Below are positions 1 to 11,522 of a stretch of DNA of 64,000 nucleotides, one piece after another (positions within the stretch are counted from its first letter, which is position 1; each line of letters starts with the position of its first letter). A program made the position numbers and the translations under genes. The notes beneath the pieces were generated by a model that saw only the letters and a program-made list of their open reading frames with translations, was not told the DNA's origin and did not search any database. The stretch covers positions 6,014,001 to 6,078,000 of the forward strand of contig CAUWAG010000010.1 of NCBI GenBank assembly GCA_963556695.1, given 5' to 3'. Origin of the DNA: Anthostomella pinea (Eukaryota; Ascomycota; Sordariomycetes; Xylariales; Xylariaceae).

Positions 1-1
1 G

Positions 2-910
2 ACGGGCTTCCGCCGCGACGGCCGCTACGCCGCCATGGCGGGCCACGACATAAACTACCTAGCCGTATCGGGCGTATTATCCCTCCTCGGCACCGCGGAC
101 CCAAGTGAACCGCCGCGGCCGCCTTGGAATATCCTGGCTGATTTCGCTGGTGGTGGTGCTGTGCTGGTCCAGGGGATTATGATGGCCCTGCTGGCGCGCG
201 ATCGCCCGGGTGGTAATGGTGGTAGGGGTCAGGTCGTCGAGGCCAACATGGTAGACGGATCCTCCTACCTAGCCACCTTCCCACGCATGGCACTAAAAAC
301 GCCCCTAGGCGCCGGTCCGCGCGGGACTAACCTCCTGGATGGCGGCGCGCCGTTCTATTCCGCCTACACCACGCGCGACAACAAATACGTCGCCGTCGGC
401 GCGCTAGAACCGCAGTTTTTCGCTCTGCTGATCAAGGGGTTGGGACTGGAGGGGCATGGGTGGGAGGCGAAGCAAAATGATCGGGCTTGTTGGGCGGAGA
501 TGCGGAGGGTGTTTGCGGCGGGTTTTGCGGGGAGGACAAGGGGGGAGTGGGAGGGCGTGTTTGATGGGACGGATGCTTGTGTTACGCCGGTGTTGGGGTA
601 TGGGGAGTTGGAAAAGGGGCAGCGGTTGGGGGAGGGAAGGGAGGGAAGAAGGGAGGGCGATCAGAGGCCGATCGTAGGGTTGCGGGATACGCCCTGTCTC
701 GCCGTCGACGAGCGGGTTTCGGATCCGAGCATGCAGGGCAGGGGCGCTGGGGTGCCGGGCGGTGGGTATGTGCCGAGTCCGCTGGCGCCGGGCGAGGGCG
801 GCGAGGAGGTGTTGAGACGGTGGGTTGGGTGGAATAGGGGGACGGAGTTTGATGTTGAGGGAGGGGGGTTGGTGTTGAAGGAGAAGGAGAAGGAGAAGTC
901 GAAGCTGTGA
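2..910 (+). CDS. CoA-transferase family III / alpha-methylacyl-CoA racemase-like, 5'-truncated
   Basis: The frame is open from base 2 to the stop at 908-910, so the gene starts outside the window. The first residues ([20 protein letters not shown]) match the family III CoA-transferase core, where the Asp of [11 protein letters not shown] is the catalytic acid in AMACR and the CoA-carrying residue in formyl-CoA transferases. A later VGALEPQFF segment is the other well conserved racemase-type motif. In AMACR the enzyme epimerises 2-methyl-branched acyl-CoAs for peroxisomal or mitochondrial beta-oxidation; the substrate here cannot be read from the sequence. The last ~90 residues are Gly/Arg/Glu-rich and poorly conserved, ending in a lysine/glutamate tail ([10 protein letters not shown]). 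That tail is not a clear PTS1, although the final SKL tripeptide would fit a peroxisomal targeting signal. No intron is seen in the visible part. Confidence 0.85.
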   Translation, partial: TGFRRDGRYAAMAGHDINYLAVSGVLSLLGTADPSEPPRPPWNILADFAGGGAVLVQGIMMALLARDRPGGNGGRGQVVEANMVDGSSYLATFPRMALKTPLGAGPRGTNLLDGGAPFYSAYTTRDNKYVAVGALEPQFFALLIKGLGLEGHGWEAKQNDRACWAEMRRVFAAGFAGRTRGEWEGVFDGTDACVTPVLGYGELEKGQRLGEGREGRREGDQRPIVGLRDTPCLAVDERVSDPSMQGRGAGVPGGGYVPSPLAPGEGGEEVLRRWVGWNRGTEFDVEGGGLVLKEKEKEKSKL

Positions 911-2479
911 GGTGAGGTTAGAAGTGAGAGGTTTGAAGTGTCCTTGAGACTGATTTCCACTGCGAGATTATTATACCCTCCGTTGTTTATTAAACATTAT
1001 GGGCTCTGTGTGCCTTCGTCCCGTGTATCAATCCTTCGCTTATCCCGGCTACCTTCCAGCACCTGGCTGTTCCTTTTAGTCGCCGCCGGTGCCTTTTCCT
1101 TTCCCTTCCAAACCTCGTCTTCCCCTATCCTATCCATCTCTAGAGCCGTCTGCGGATCTTCTCAGGCCGGCTTGCACATACACACCCACGATCCCCGTTC
1201 GTGCCAACAGACCCCAAAGGCTAAAATAAATCAGTAAGAATATCCGACACAGCCCTTGGCTATCAACCCACCATGAAACACCCATTACCCTCCTCGCTTC
1301 TCTCGAACACATTGTATAAATCTGCTAGGTCGGAGTCGGTGGTGGATTCGGTGGAGGAGACGGCGAAGGATGGTCTCTGGAATAATTTCTCATTGCTGAA
1401 GCTTGTTGGACATCGATCCGCACAGTAGGTAGGTAGGTCTTGACTTCTTCAGGGCGTCTTCCTTGGTATCTGCCAGGCGGGAGATAGATAATATCTGTCG
1501 GGGATGCCGGCGGCCAAGCGTCGATGTGTTGTGTCTCTTCAAGAAGATAGGTGTACGGAGTTCTCATAACGGGAACCAGATTAGCCAAGTCGAAAGAACG
1601 AAGAAGACTAGAAGACAGACTTATAGATATACATCTAAAGCCAGCCTCCATTAAATCCACAGGCATTCATGTATCTATCTATCTATCCCTCCCTCCAGAT
1701 CACACCGATCCCATCCCATCCCGTCCCAATCAGCCTCCTCCTGCATCTTTCCCCCTCCCCCCTCACCACCCAAGAAATCAAGAAATTAACAGAATGCCAG
1801 CACAATCTCGCTACCTCAGCCCGCCCTCAATCTGGCGTTCCAATATTGACCGACATATGTACGCAGCCTGCCTGGATACCCTACCACCCAGCCGTATCCG
1901 ACCTCACCGGATCTCCCCACCCAATCAGGCACCTGAGGGGTATCAGCCTCTCCTGCGAGCTTCCTTGGGCGTCATATCAAAAGCGACTGACTGCATGTTT
2001 TAAAGGCCCACCGCGGTTAGACACGATCCGATATACGAGCAGAGGGTGAGCCATCAAGGTTCTTACTTCTTAGCCACGCCCCCACGCATAGGTGGGTAGG
2101 CAGACGACTTGGCACGAAGCATCGACCAGGACAGTTCAGGGATTTGGGTCAAGACATGCGTAATACGTTCTTCGTAACATTATTTCAGACTCGGCGCATT
2201 CTCATGACGCTCTTCTACCGACACGTGTCTAACGGGGGGCGGGTTGGGTATGATTTGTGTGTGACCAGAGGTGCTCCTCGGAACCGGGGGCAAAGAGAAA
2301 AATCGACAACACCCGACCCCGTACTACCTGTACCGTGCTAAGGTACCTACACATATCGTACGGACGGCGATTTCTCCAATGCCGGCCGACACATTCCCTT
2401 GCTTTCGGCTAGCTGCTGCCTCTGTAATAATCTGACAGGAGGCGGGTGGCTTGTGGGATTGATTTCATTCCTGACAGCA
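911..2479. other. intergenic, convergent 3' ends, no gene recognised
   Basis: About 1.57 kb between the end of the CoA-transferase gene (+) and the end of the Vps1 gene (-). Open frames here are short, proline/serine-rich and show no family motif on either strand. A small TATC/CCCT tract lies near 1672-1700. Polyadenylation regions of both neighbours should lie inside. I see no RNA gene. Confidence 0.5.
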
Positions 2480-4837
2480 TCACTGTACCTGGCTGACGAT
2501 CTCACTAGCCTTGCCGAGCGACTCTACCATTTGTTGGCATTCCTTCCGCCGGCGGACGGTGTAGTCGCTCTCCTTCAACAGTTCGTCCAAGGTCTCACTT
2601 CGGTACATGTTTTCCAGCAGCTCCTTCTGCATCTCGTCTTTCGTGAGCCTGACAGACAAGTTAGTATCTCATTGAACTCCGTGCATCATCTCGACTTACT
2701 GGACAAGGTTCAGCATGATAGCCTTGGGCACCATGTCGATCATGGTTCTTTTCACGATGTTGAAGTACGAAGAGATGAGTAGCTCTGCAATGGACGGTTA
2801 GAGGCAGTATATTACACCATGACTTGATGAGCAACTCACTGATGACTTCCACCTCGATATTCTCCCGCTCAGAGAGCGTGCCCGAGGCCTTAAGCATTGG
2901 AGGGGGAGCCTCCATAGCTGCAGCTCTCTTCTTGTTCTTGGCAGCAAAGAAACTCCCGAAGAAGCCCGAGTTGTTGTCTAGGTTACTATCCATGGAGGGA
3001 CTAGCAGCACGGACCGGGGTGCCCGCGTCAGGCAACGGCTTGCCGGTCTTGGGGTTAACTTGGACAGGCTTTGCGCCGTTGTAACGCTCGTTGACAATAG
3101 CCATCGCTCTGTGGCCGTTGAGGAAGTCGGGGTGACCCGTGTTGACATAGCAAGCCTCCATAGCAACAAGATCCCTCACGAGCTTGTTGGAGGGTTCCAT
3201 GGCCTTCTTGAAGAAGTTGATGACGGTTCCGTGCATCTTCTCCTTCAGCGATGGATATCTTCGGTAAAGTGTCTTGGAAAGAAGCTGCGTCAAGATACGC
3301 ACTAGCTCATCGTAGACGAGCGAGACACACTTCAAGCTGGGCTCCTCGAGTCTCTTGATCTCCTTCTTCACGATGACTTCGAATGCCGTGGTGCCCACGA
3401 AGAGTGCTGGAGAAGAACCCGACGAGTTGTACAGAATGGTCCGGATATCGACATCTTTGACCATGTCAAAGGGGTCGACTGCCTTGACACCGTTAGAATA
3501 CAGTTCGTGGAACACGAAACTGATTCTGGCACCACCAGACAGCTCTGTGCTCGACAACTCGCCGTTGTTTCCGTCCAATACCGATTGCCACTCTTTCGTA
3601 AATTCCGTGATGATACCGAGGACGATGTTTGCGCTGTTACCCAGCATGGACGGGCCTAGACTATCCAGTTCGGCTGTGTACTTCTGTAACGAGCTGGAAA
3701 TTCGTGCCTTGATGTCCGGCAAGGTCTGTTTGATGTGCATCATCAGGATCAGGTTGAGCTTCCTTGCCAAATACGGGGTACCGCAGTACGAGCTTTTGTT
3801 CCGGTACGCCTTGTGGTTCTCGAAGAAGTTCTTCTCGGCCTCGAGAGACTGCGAAATGGGCTTCTTGTTGTCGATGTCGCGTTGCCCTCTGTTGACGACT
3901 GGTACGTACCCCAACCGCAGCGGGATAATGCGACCAGCCAGAATGTCCACAACGTCCGTACCTTCGTCCATCAAGTCTACCTTGGTCAGAACACCGATCG
4001 TCCTCTGACCCTCCGGGTCAACCTCGCGGGCAAGCTTTAAGCCATCAGAGTTGGCCAGATCTTGGTTGGCTGAAGTGACAGCCAGAATGATGGCGTTTGA
4101 CTTTCCGATGTATTTCAAAACCATATCTTTGATCTGCCTCTCAATGTCGCGAGGTTGGTCGCCAACGGGTACCTTGGTCAGTCCCGGCAGATCGACCAGT
4201 GTCAAGGTCAGGACGTTGGGCGAGTAGACTCGTAGGTTGATAGGGGCAGGAGAGATGCCGGCATTTCGGCCGACCTTGGCTTCTGTTTCCCGGCTGATCT
4301 CGTCTCTAATCTTATTAAAGTCGAAGAACTTCTGGCCGGGGATATGCAGAAACTCGCCCCACTCGTCCGGATTCGCAGCCGAGTCGGTTGTGTTGCCGGA
4401 GACATCGTCGCTGTCTCCGTTCGTTTGCGACGTCGCAGGTCGGTTGATAAGCTGGAGGACGAGCGGCCGTCTCGTGACGATACCTGATCCTCGAGGGAGG
4501 CTTAAGTCGCATATTGTTAGCTAATTTCGGACGGTCTAGTCGAAGTGAGTGAGAGAGGGACAACTCACAAGTCTCGGCCAACGATGTTCTCGAGAACGGA
4601 ACTCTTTCCGCTGGACTGACTGCCGACGACGGCTATCTGTGGCAAATCGATAGGGTTGTTCACACCAACCGTCGAAAAGACATCTTGGAGCTTGTTGACG
4701 AGCCTGGGTACCTGGGTTAGCTACGGTGCTGCGTATAGCTTGGGGGCGGTGGGTATCAGGGACAAAGGTGTCGCAACAACGTACTTGATGAGGGCGGGAT
4801 CCGAGATACCACCCTGCGTCGTCAACGTCTCGTTCAT
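2480..4837 (-). CDS. vps1: dynamin-like GTPase Vps1
   Basis: Five exons on the minus strand: 4837-4785, 4703-4569, 4500-2840, 2784-2700, 2648-2480. They give 700 aa, the usual length of fungal Vps1. The GTPase domain shows G1 GSQSSGKS (about residues 45-52), G3 DLPGL (165-169) and G4 TKVD (234-237). The dynamin middle/stalk follows, then a Lys/Ala-rich insert, then the GTPase effector domain, ending in ASEIVSQVQ. There is no PH domain, as expected for Vps1. Vps1 assembles on membranes and drives scission in Golgi-to-endosome/vacuole traffic, endocytosis and peroxisome fission in yeast. The ATG at 4837 is chosen because it opens [10 protein letters not shown] directly before the conserved [13 protein letters not shown] helix, via an intron at 4784-4704. 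All junctions are GT-AG and phase-consistent. Confidence 0.95.
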
Positions 4838-6065
4838 CTTCGGTGGTTCGCGCTCGGCTGGTGCTTCGAGACAATTCGGAATACAGTTGCTTTCGTGGGC
4901 TCGATAATGGCAGGTCGAGGGGGTGGTGTAGGAGTAGCTGGTAGCTGGTGCGAGCTTGGGAGTCAGGTCGTGTGACTTCGCCTGCGACTGGATGTTTCAA
5001 GTTCTTTCGTAAACAAAGGCAAGAGCGGCTTAGTTACAACGCAGCGCAACTCACGTTGGTCTCGTGTGGTATGGTGATAGTAGGTAATGGGGGAGGGAGC
5101 GTATAGTGGTGTTGTGGGACATGTATTATTTGGTGAACCGCAAGGCCAGGCTAGAATCAGGAGCGCCTGACTGGAATCCCAGCAGCGCAACGACACGCAA
5201 CGACAGGGGCTGCGGGTGGCACTTATTACGTCTTGGCCTCAATGCTTGGTGCTGGCAGTCTGGCAGCTGGAGACCCGGTGCCAGCCATGACTACATGTGG
5301 GGCACATGCAGCGCTGCGTTTAAGCCACGTATGGCGGTGGCTGAGCCCAACCAAACATCGATCTTTCAGTCCCAATGGCTACCGGTGTTATCCAGGTGCC
5401 TAAAAGGGGGCTTTCGTCAGTCGTCAGCTTGAAAGCCTGCTGACGACGACAATCTGTTGAACTACAGAACCTTGATAGGTTATATTGATATCTGCGATGC
5501 AGTCTGCGAAAACACATAAGCATGATTGCGTGTACAGACAGACGGTACACAAGGTCTACATGGGCTGGCTATGTATGTAGTTCAGAGTTGTTCCCTGCGT
5601 GCTCCTATTAAAAGCAAGAGTACAAGACTTGCAAATCAAGGATGATTCTCCGTCCTACAAATCAGGACTCTGCGTTCTCACCCAATCAATGTAATGATGA
5701 AGAAAAGGTCCATGAGTCGAAGTTTGATTTATAATCGCTATAGACGTACATGCCTATCACCACACATTCCAGCAAACTAAGCCGCTGTTCTCACGCAGCC
5801 ACCCTGTATCTCACGCAGCCACCCTGTATATCACGCTTCCATGCCCAACACGCACACTGTAGCCGCGTGGCTCTTGGGGCATGCGGCTCTATACAACTAC
5901 CGATGAGGCATGTTCGGTGTGTCCGTCCTTCATGAAAAGTGTCATGGTACCACAAACCGAATTCGCCGAGCCAATGCAAAGTGGTGTATCACGAAATCAA
6001 AGCCCAAAGTGTCTAAATATATAGTACCGGTTCCATCACATGGAACGTCTCAATTGCGGCTACCC
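4838..6065. other. intergenic upstream of vps1, downstream of the WD40 gene
   Basis: Upstream region of vps1 (minus strand) and 3' flank of the Gid7-like gene. It contains a perfect-to-near-perfect 20-bp tandem duplication at 5791-5830 (see separate entry). No coding region is supported on either strand. Confidence 0.5.
5791..5830. repeat. 20-bp tandem duplication
   Basis: The unit tcacgcagccaccctgtatc is repeated twice head to tail with one mismatch in the last base, followed by a partial third start (tcacgc). It looks like local slippage or duplication in noncoding DNA. Confidence 0.8.
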
Positions 6066-8393
6066 TCACTGTGGGCGGTGCATGGTCTCCATATGAGCAC
6101 GTCGCCAGTCCTCGTTGGACCATCTAAACAATATTAGCGAGTTGGCTCCAAGATTAAGCTTCGGTATCAAGGGTTAACGTACATCTTTACCTTGCCATCG
6201 TCACCACACGAGGCGAAAAGACACGGGTTCGTAGGGCACCAGGATGTTGAGTTGCATCTGGGGCTGTGGCCGACAAGCCTCTCCACCGGTTGGGCTGTGA
6301 CTTTGTGCCAGATGTTAATGTAGCCATCTAATATCGGTATTAGTTTGGGAATTTCTTGCTTGGAGGCACCACTAACCTTCACTCCCACTAATAATGAAGC
6401 TCTCATCAGCCCCTCCGAATGCACTGCGGATCATAAAATCACCACCCTTGTGGCCCGTGTATGTCTGGACCGGCTCCCGAAGGACGAGGTCGATCAGTTG
6501 CGCGATGCCATTCTTCTGATTTACGAGTAGGTGCCGCGAGTTCTGGCTGATAGAAACAGAGGTTAATCGAACTTTGAGATCGATCTTGTACTCAAAGTCC
6601 CGAGTACCGAAGTTGTAGACGTGTATGTGGTTCTCGTGGTCCATAGCCACCAGCCAACGCCCGTCTGGGGAGAGGGCCAGTTCTTCGACCCTATGAGGGC
6701 TAGCCCAATCGTATATCTTTTCCCCAGAGAGGTTCCATTGCACCAAGCTACGGTTCTTGTCCAGTGAACCTGTGATAAATGAACGGTTGTCGTGGGCCCA
6801 TACACAACTACTAACTGGCTCTCCGAACCGTTCCAGTCTCTGGAGACATGCGCCCGTCTATACTGATGTCAGTTGATGCGATCTCAGTTCCAGTCATCTT
6901 TCGACTCACAGTGGCATCCCATAACCGTGCGTGGCGGTCTTGACAGCAGGTTACAAGCATGGAATCATCCCAGCTCCAAGCGACGTTACCGACCCCAGAT
7001 TCATGATCTTTTAGAGAATGCAGGACCCTGAATGACGGTACATCCCATATGATGACTTGCTTATCGCTGCCACAGCTGGCTAACTTCGTCCCATCATGAG
7101 AGAAGACAACCTGCCATACTTCACCTGAGTGCTCGTCAAGCTCCACGACATCCTCAGTGGGGAATTTGTGCCTATCACAAATATGATCCGAGTATAGTGA
7201 CGGCGACGCGGCATCCGAATGCCATAAGCACCCCCCAATCTGGTCGTCTTTGACTTGGCGCAGCAAAATAGCCAAACGGTGCTCGGGGAGCATCACGGAG
7301 GGTGATACGCATTCTGTGCATGAATCAGTACTTGCGCCGCCATCCGCAACATGGCTAGGTGACCTCCTGACTCACTTGATAGCTCTGACAATAATATCTG
7401 TCTTGAACGCCCATCCGCGCCATCCCAATGGGCCTTTGACCTCAGATCCTCGGTGGACTGACACATTATGAGGCTGGAGAGGAAATGAAGTTTCTGCTTA
7501 TCCTGGTACAAAGGCGTGAGCTCCGTTCTTAGCACCATCAGGGCCCGGCCAGTTTCTCTTTGTTCCAGTAATTCCAGAAATTTCTGTTGCCGTATCCAGA
7601 AGCGCATGACATTCCGGTCCGCACCGGGGGCCAGCACTAGTCCGTTGCCGTTCTGATCCTCGACATCACCGGATATAGCCGCCCCAAAGAGGAATTGCTC
7701 TGCCTCGGCCCAGGCTCCGTCGAGGATGGCGTTTCTGAAAGAGGCCACGGTAGGGCTTTCGAGTTTGAATCCACTATCCTGACTCACATTCTGTGCGGCA
7801 GAATGGTACCCCATGTCTGACAGAGTTTGTATGAGCAGGCGGGTGACCTCCTCCCGATCGTGGCCATAGTACTCGTCCGGCGGTCGAGATTTAGACAACC
7901 CATTCCGGGCTACTACCGACTTGTGTGTTCCATTTGCAGCTCCTGTACCCGAAGGTGGTTGACGTGATTTCCCATTGGCGTGAGCTTTGGATGTGCCGTT
8001 AGTCGTATTCCTGGCGTCTTCGTCTGCCAACATGGTACTCTCTGCACGCCTGCGTTTTCTTCTAGGGGAGTCTAAAGGGGTGTTCTGCAAAGCAGATGCT
8101 TCCAAGGGCGGAGCTCTCGAGCTGGCGGCGTCGTTGTCGTCGTTATCGTCGTCCGAGGCTCGTCTGCGTCTACCCAGGACTTGGCGTTGCACAGGGGACG
8201 TCACGTTAACCTGCTGCGTATCGGTAGAGGTGGCGGCGTCGGATTGCGGATTGGTCGGTCGTTGGGGAGGTCTGCTAGTGCTGTTTCGGGCTGAGAAGAC
8301 GGTCCTGGAGATACTCCTAGGTTGTTGCGTCGTGGAACGATGGTCGGAGGTGGATGGGGTTGTTGAAGGTGTACGGGGGTGTTGGTCTGCCAC
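6066..8393 (-). CDS. gid7: LisH-CTLH-WD40 protein, Gid7/WDR26-like (GID/CTLH E3 ligase subunit)
   Basis: Exons on the minus strand: 8393-7376, 7313-6910, 6857-6377, 6327-6183, 6123-6066, giving 701 aa. The N-terminal ~170 residues are Ser/Thr/Pro-rich with basic clusters (RRKRRR near 111-116, a possible nuclear signal). A LisH helix pair follows (about 181-207, EEVTRLLIQTLSDMGYHSAA), then CTLH (about 214-270). The C-terminal half is a seven-bladed WD40 propeller: repeats such as GEVWQVVFSHDGTKLASCGS, DKQVIIWD and KIWSNEDW are visible. This order is that of yeast Gid7 and WDR26, scaffold subunits of the GID/CTLH ubiquitin ligase that degrades gluconeogenic enzymes in yeast. The final WD repeat is completed only by two small 3' exons. 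The orthology is strong; the exact role in this fungus is inferred. Confidence 0.9.
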
Positions 8394-10580
8394 TGCGACC
8401 TTGTTTACTGCGGGCTAGCCTTGAGACTCCCGCAGTGTTGGATGAGGTATAGAAACCTTGAAGTGGGAGAGCGGACGAGGCCGGAGGCGAACGTTGGAAG
8501 CTTGTAGGGCAGCTCGATAGACTGATGATGACCGGATGAGATGGCTGACCTCATGTCCAGGCGGGCCATATGAACCTAACGTGGTTATAAACCTCGAGCT
8601 AAGCACCGTTCGGGAGAGTATGGTGGTAGGCAAGAAGGTTAGACCATGCCCTGCTTCGGCCCTATCGTATGAAGGAATACTCGAGAAAACAGATCAAGGT
8701 AAGGCAGACTTGGTGTTGTTTGAACGTGAAGGTATGCCAGTGGCTCAGGTCGGTCGAGGTGGAGGCCGGCCTTGATGGAACAATCGGAGGTTGAATGAGT
8801 GACGGGACAGAGTGGAATGCAGTGGCAGCAGCAGTTCGGCGGTACCTACCAAGGGTACATGGGCAGCATGGATGCCCCTGCCGAGATACCTGGCACAACG
8901 CCCGAGATATGCCTGGCAGTGCTGCGATACAGGGCCACGTCAGGTAGCGGCGCTAGTCTACCGGGCGGGGGGTACTTCGACTGGTGGGAGCCAACCAGCG
9001 GAGCTGTGGTGACACCCCCATGATGGCTATCGCCTGGAGCTCCCTAGCGCCTTCTCAAACAGTCAAACTTCCGTCAGGTGCAGTCAATGGTCATCCAATT
9101 CACCAAGGTTGAAGGTTGAGCCTCCCGACTGCCCCCGTACCAAAGGCAACATCTTGTAGGACTGTACAAAACTGTCTGGTATCAATATGCTACACCGATC
9201 AAAGACACGCGCTTGTGGGCGGGCCAGTCTCCTCCTTCCAAGGCCCTTGGGCGTCTTCATCTCCTTGCCCTAACCTTAGAGGCAGTCCGTTGCATCCCCA
9301 TTGCGGAGGGGCAACTCCAGGACTCACACCCACCCAGCTCTACGATAACGATAACGATAACGATAAGGACTTGCAGCACCCCCCATCAGACACGACTGTG
9401 AGCCTGTGACCACGCCCATGGCCTCGTGACCACATCATGTTGGGAGGTTGGGAAGTCCCTCCCGAGTCTGTGTCAGTGATTACTACAACTCAGGTCTGGG
9501 TCTGGACCCCTATATCAGATATCATGGAGAATGGTTCGAGACTTCAAGTTAAGGTACATTAGGGAACAATCTCGGAGTAAGCAACATAGAGTGTGAATCC
9601 GGGCGAGTTTCAGCTTGATCCGGGGGGAATAATGGCTTTGTTCATCCCAATGAACAGCAGTCCACAGAATCACTTGCGTAACCACCAGAGCTTGATCACG
9701 ATTTCAGGGGCAGTTTGCTAGGACAGATATTACACCGCTTCTCCGTCCACCTCGAAGGATTTCGTTGTTCGCTTGCCGTAACCATAATGAGTGTAGTCGA
9801 GGGGCCTATCCTGTATGGTGGCTTCTTGCATTCATTGCTTCGCATCTCGCACTCGCTCAAATAAAGTGGATACCGCGGAACAATTGAGCACTCAGCTCAC
9901 TCAGAAACGGCACCAAGAGGAGAATACATATACTGCAGGTACCTTGAGAACCTCTACTTACCAAAACAAAGACTAGACACCTCAGTATTTCAAAATTTAC
10001 AAGCCGGTTGAGGGCAACAGTTGTTTCAACTACGATACTTTCAGCAGCCCTGCTACCGGTAATATTCCATCTGCTGACGAGAGCTCTTGGCTACTTCACA
10101 TCAACGACCAATACCTCGAACTACACATTGGCTGAGATCAGATATCCAGAATACAGCGAGCAGCTATTCCGGGTGACAGTTACTGAAGAACACGAGACGA
10201 CATCTTACCTTGGTCTTGGTAGAGAGCAGAAATCAGCCGGTGGCATAGCAAACAGCGCTGATATCCCCTGACTGCACTTGTATGAAAGAAACGCATCTCG
10301 ATTTGCGACGTAAATTCTATTACCGGTACAGCAGGGAGTCGAAAGAGAGAGACACCCCCACAGCCAGAAGACGCCTCCAAGAATCAGGAGTCAAGAGTCC
10401 TGATTGCGGCACAGTCAGCGTCAGCCAAAAAAAAAAAGAACTCCTCATCAACAAGCCTCACCACCATCTCGAAGAAAATTTCACCTCCAATCACCAGGAG
10501 CGTCGAACACGCAACATTCGAAAATTACTCTGAATAAATAATAGACAATCAACACCAAGGCACCAGCAACCAACACGAGA
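8394..10580. other. 2.2-kb divergent intergenic region
   Basis: Lies between the start of the Gid7-like gene (-) and the start of the DUF1757 gene (+), so it should hold both promoters. Small open frames at 8536-9023, 9116-9409 and 10008-10271 have no recognisable motif or splice partner and I do not call them. A short hexanucleotide run, (cgataa)x4, sits at 9343-9366. A CT/CA-rich, ATG-poor leader precedes the start at 10581. Confidence 0.5.
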
Positions 10581-11135
10581 ATGTCGCGCTACTTTCCCCA
10601 CGCCCCCTACGCCGAAGACCAACCCCTAGCCAAAACAATCCTGACAACACACGTTCTAACCCGCGCCGTGACAACGGGCTCCCTGATCGGCAGCGGCATC
10701 TTCGCCACGCGCTCTCTGGTCCATTTCATCCGCCGCCCTCCATCTTCCCCATCTCCATCTCCATCTCCATCTCCAACTCCATCTTCTCCATCTACCCACC
10801 TTCCCACCAGGGCCAGCACCAGCACGCTATGGACCGTAGGAATAGTCTCCCTAGCCCTAGCCGGCCGCATGTGGGGACGCGAAAAAATCGAGTGGCATGA
10901 CCGCTCGTGGCGGCTGCTAGAAAATAAAGGGCAGCTGGAGACGGACGATTGGACGTACGGGGGGATGGTTGGCGGTGTGATAATAACAGCAGCGGCGGTA
11001 GGAGCGGTGGGGAGACCCGGGCCGGTGGGTGTGGTGGGTTTGCTGGGTGCGGCTGGGTTGGGGAGTGTAGGGGGTATGCTGGGGTATATGGGATGGCGGT
11101 ATGGGGTGAATAAGGGGAAGTTTCCTGGGGAGTGA
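10581..11135 (+). CDS. DUF1757 family membrane protein
   Basis: Single exon of 184 aa. The N-terminus (YFPHAPYAEDQPLAKTILTT) leads into a hydrophobic helix (about 27-52, LTRAVTTGSLIGSGIFATRS). A low-complexity Ser-Pro repeat follows (about 55-72, encoded by tandem ccatct triplet pairs), then a second hydrophobic stretch, then the conserved core WGREKIEWHDRSWRLLENKG typical of the fungal DUF1757 family. The C-terminal third is Gly/Val/Ala-rich with small-residue helices. The function of the family is unknown; membrane location is inferred from the hydrophobic segments. The gene ends 387 bp from the convergent acetoacetyl-CoA synthetase gene. The SP repeat is likely length-variable between strains. 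Confidence 0.8.
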   Translation: MSRYFPHAPYAEDQPLAKTILTTHVLTRAVTTGSLIGSGIFATRSLVHFIRRPPSSPSPSPSPSPTPSSPSTHLPTRASTSTLWTVGIVSLALAGRMWGREKIEWHDRSWRLLENKGQLETDDWTYGGMVGGVIITAAAVGAVGRPGPVGVVGLLGAAGLGSVGGMLGYMGWRYGVNKGKFPGE

Positions 11136-11522
11136 CACTGTGAAGGAAAGGGGCTGGCTGGGATTATGTTGGATTGTGTTGGGTTGTGTTTTCTTTGAGC
11201 GGTGCTGGTCAGAAGTGTTCCTAAGCGTGTGTGTTCTTTCGGCTTTTGGTGTGTGTATGAACTCCTCTCATGGCTGTCCATCTATCAAAAACACTTGACT
11301 CATCTCGACCCGAGACCTTTCCACAAGAGACATGCCCTTCTATATGTAATGGCAATAACGCTTCAAGGTAGGCGAAGGTGTTGAAAAACAACTTGATAAG
11401 TATTGCTACAAGTGATGTATTCATCACCCATAAACACAGCAATCCAATCCCTGGTTAAACAAGAGTCATAGCCGAGATCCGATGTACTCGAATAAGCAGT
11501 ATCTAAAAGCCCTCCATCTATC

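Noticed and set aside
1325..2049. Overlapping open frames of 113-150 codons
   Set aside because: Pro/Ser/Thr-rich translations on both strands over simple CT-rich sequence; no homology-like motifs.
10008..10271. Small 87-codon gene upstream of DUF1757
   Set aside because: One hydrophobic stretch only, no family, no splice partner, and it lies in the region that should serve as promoter or leader.
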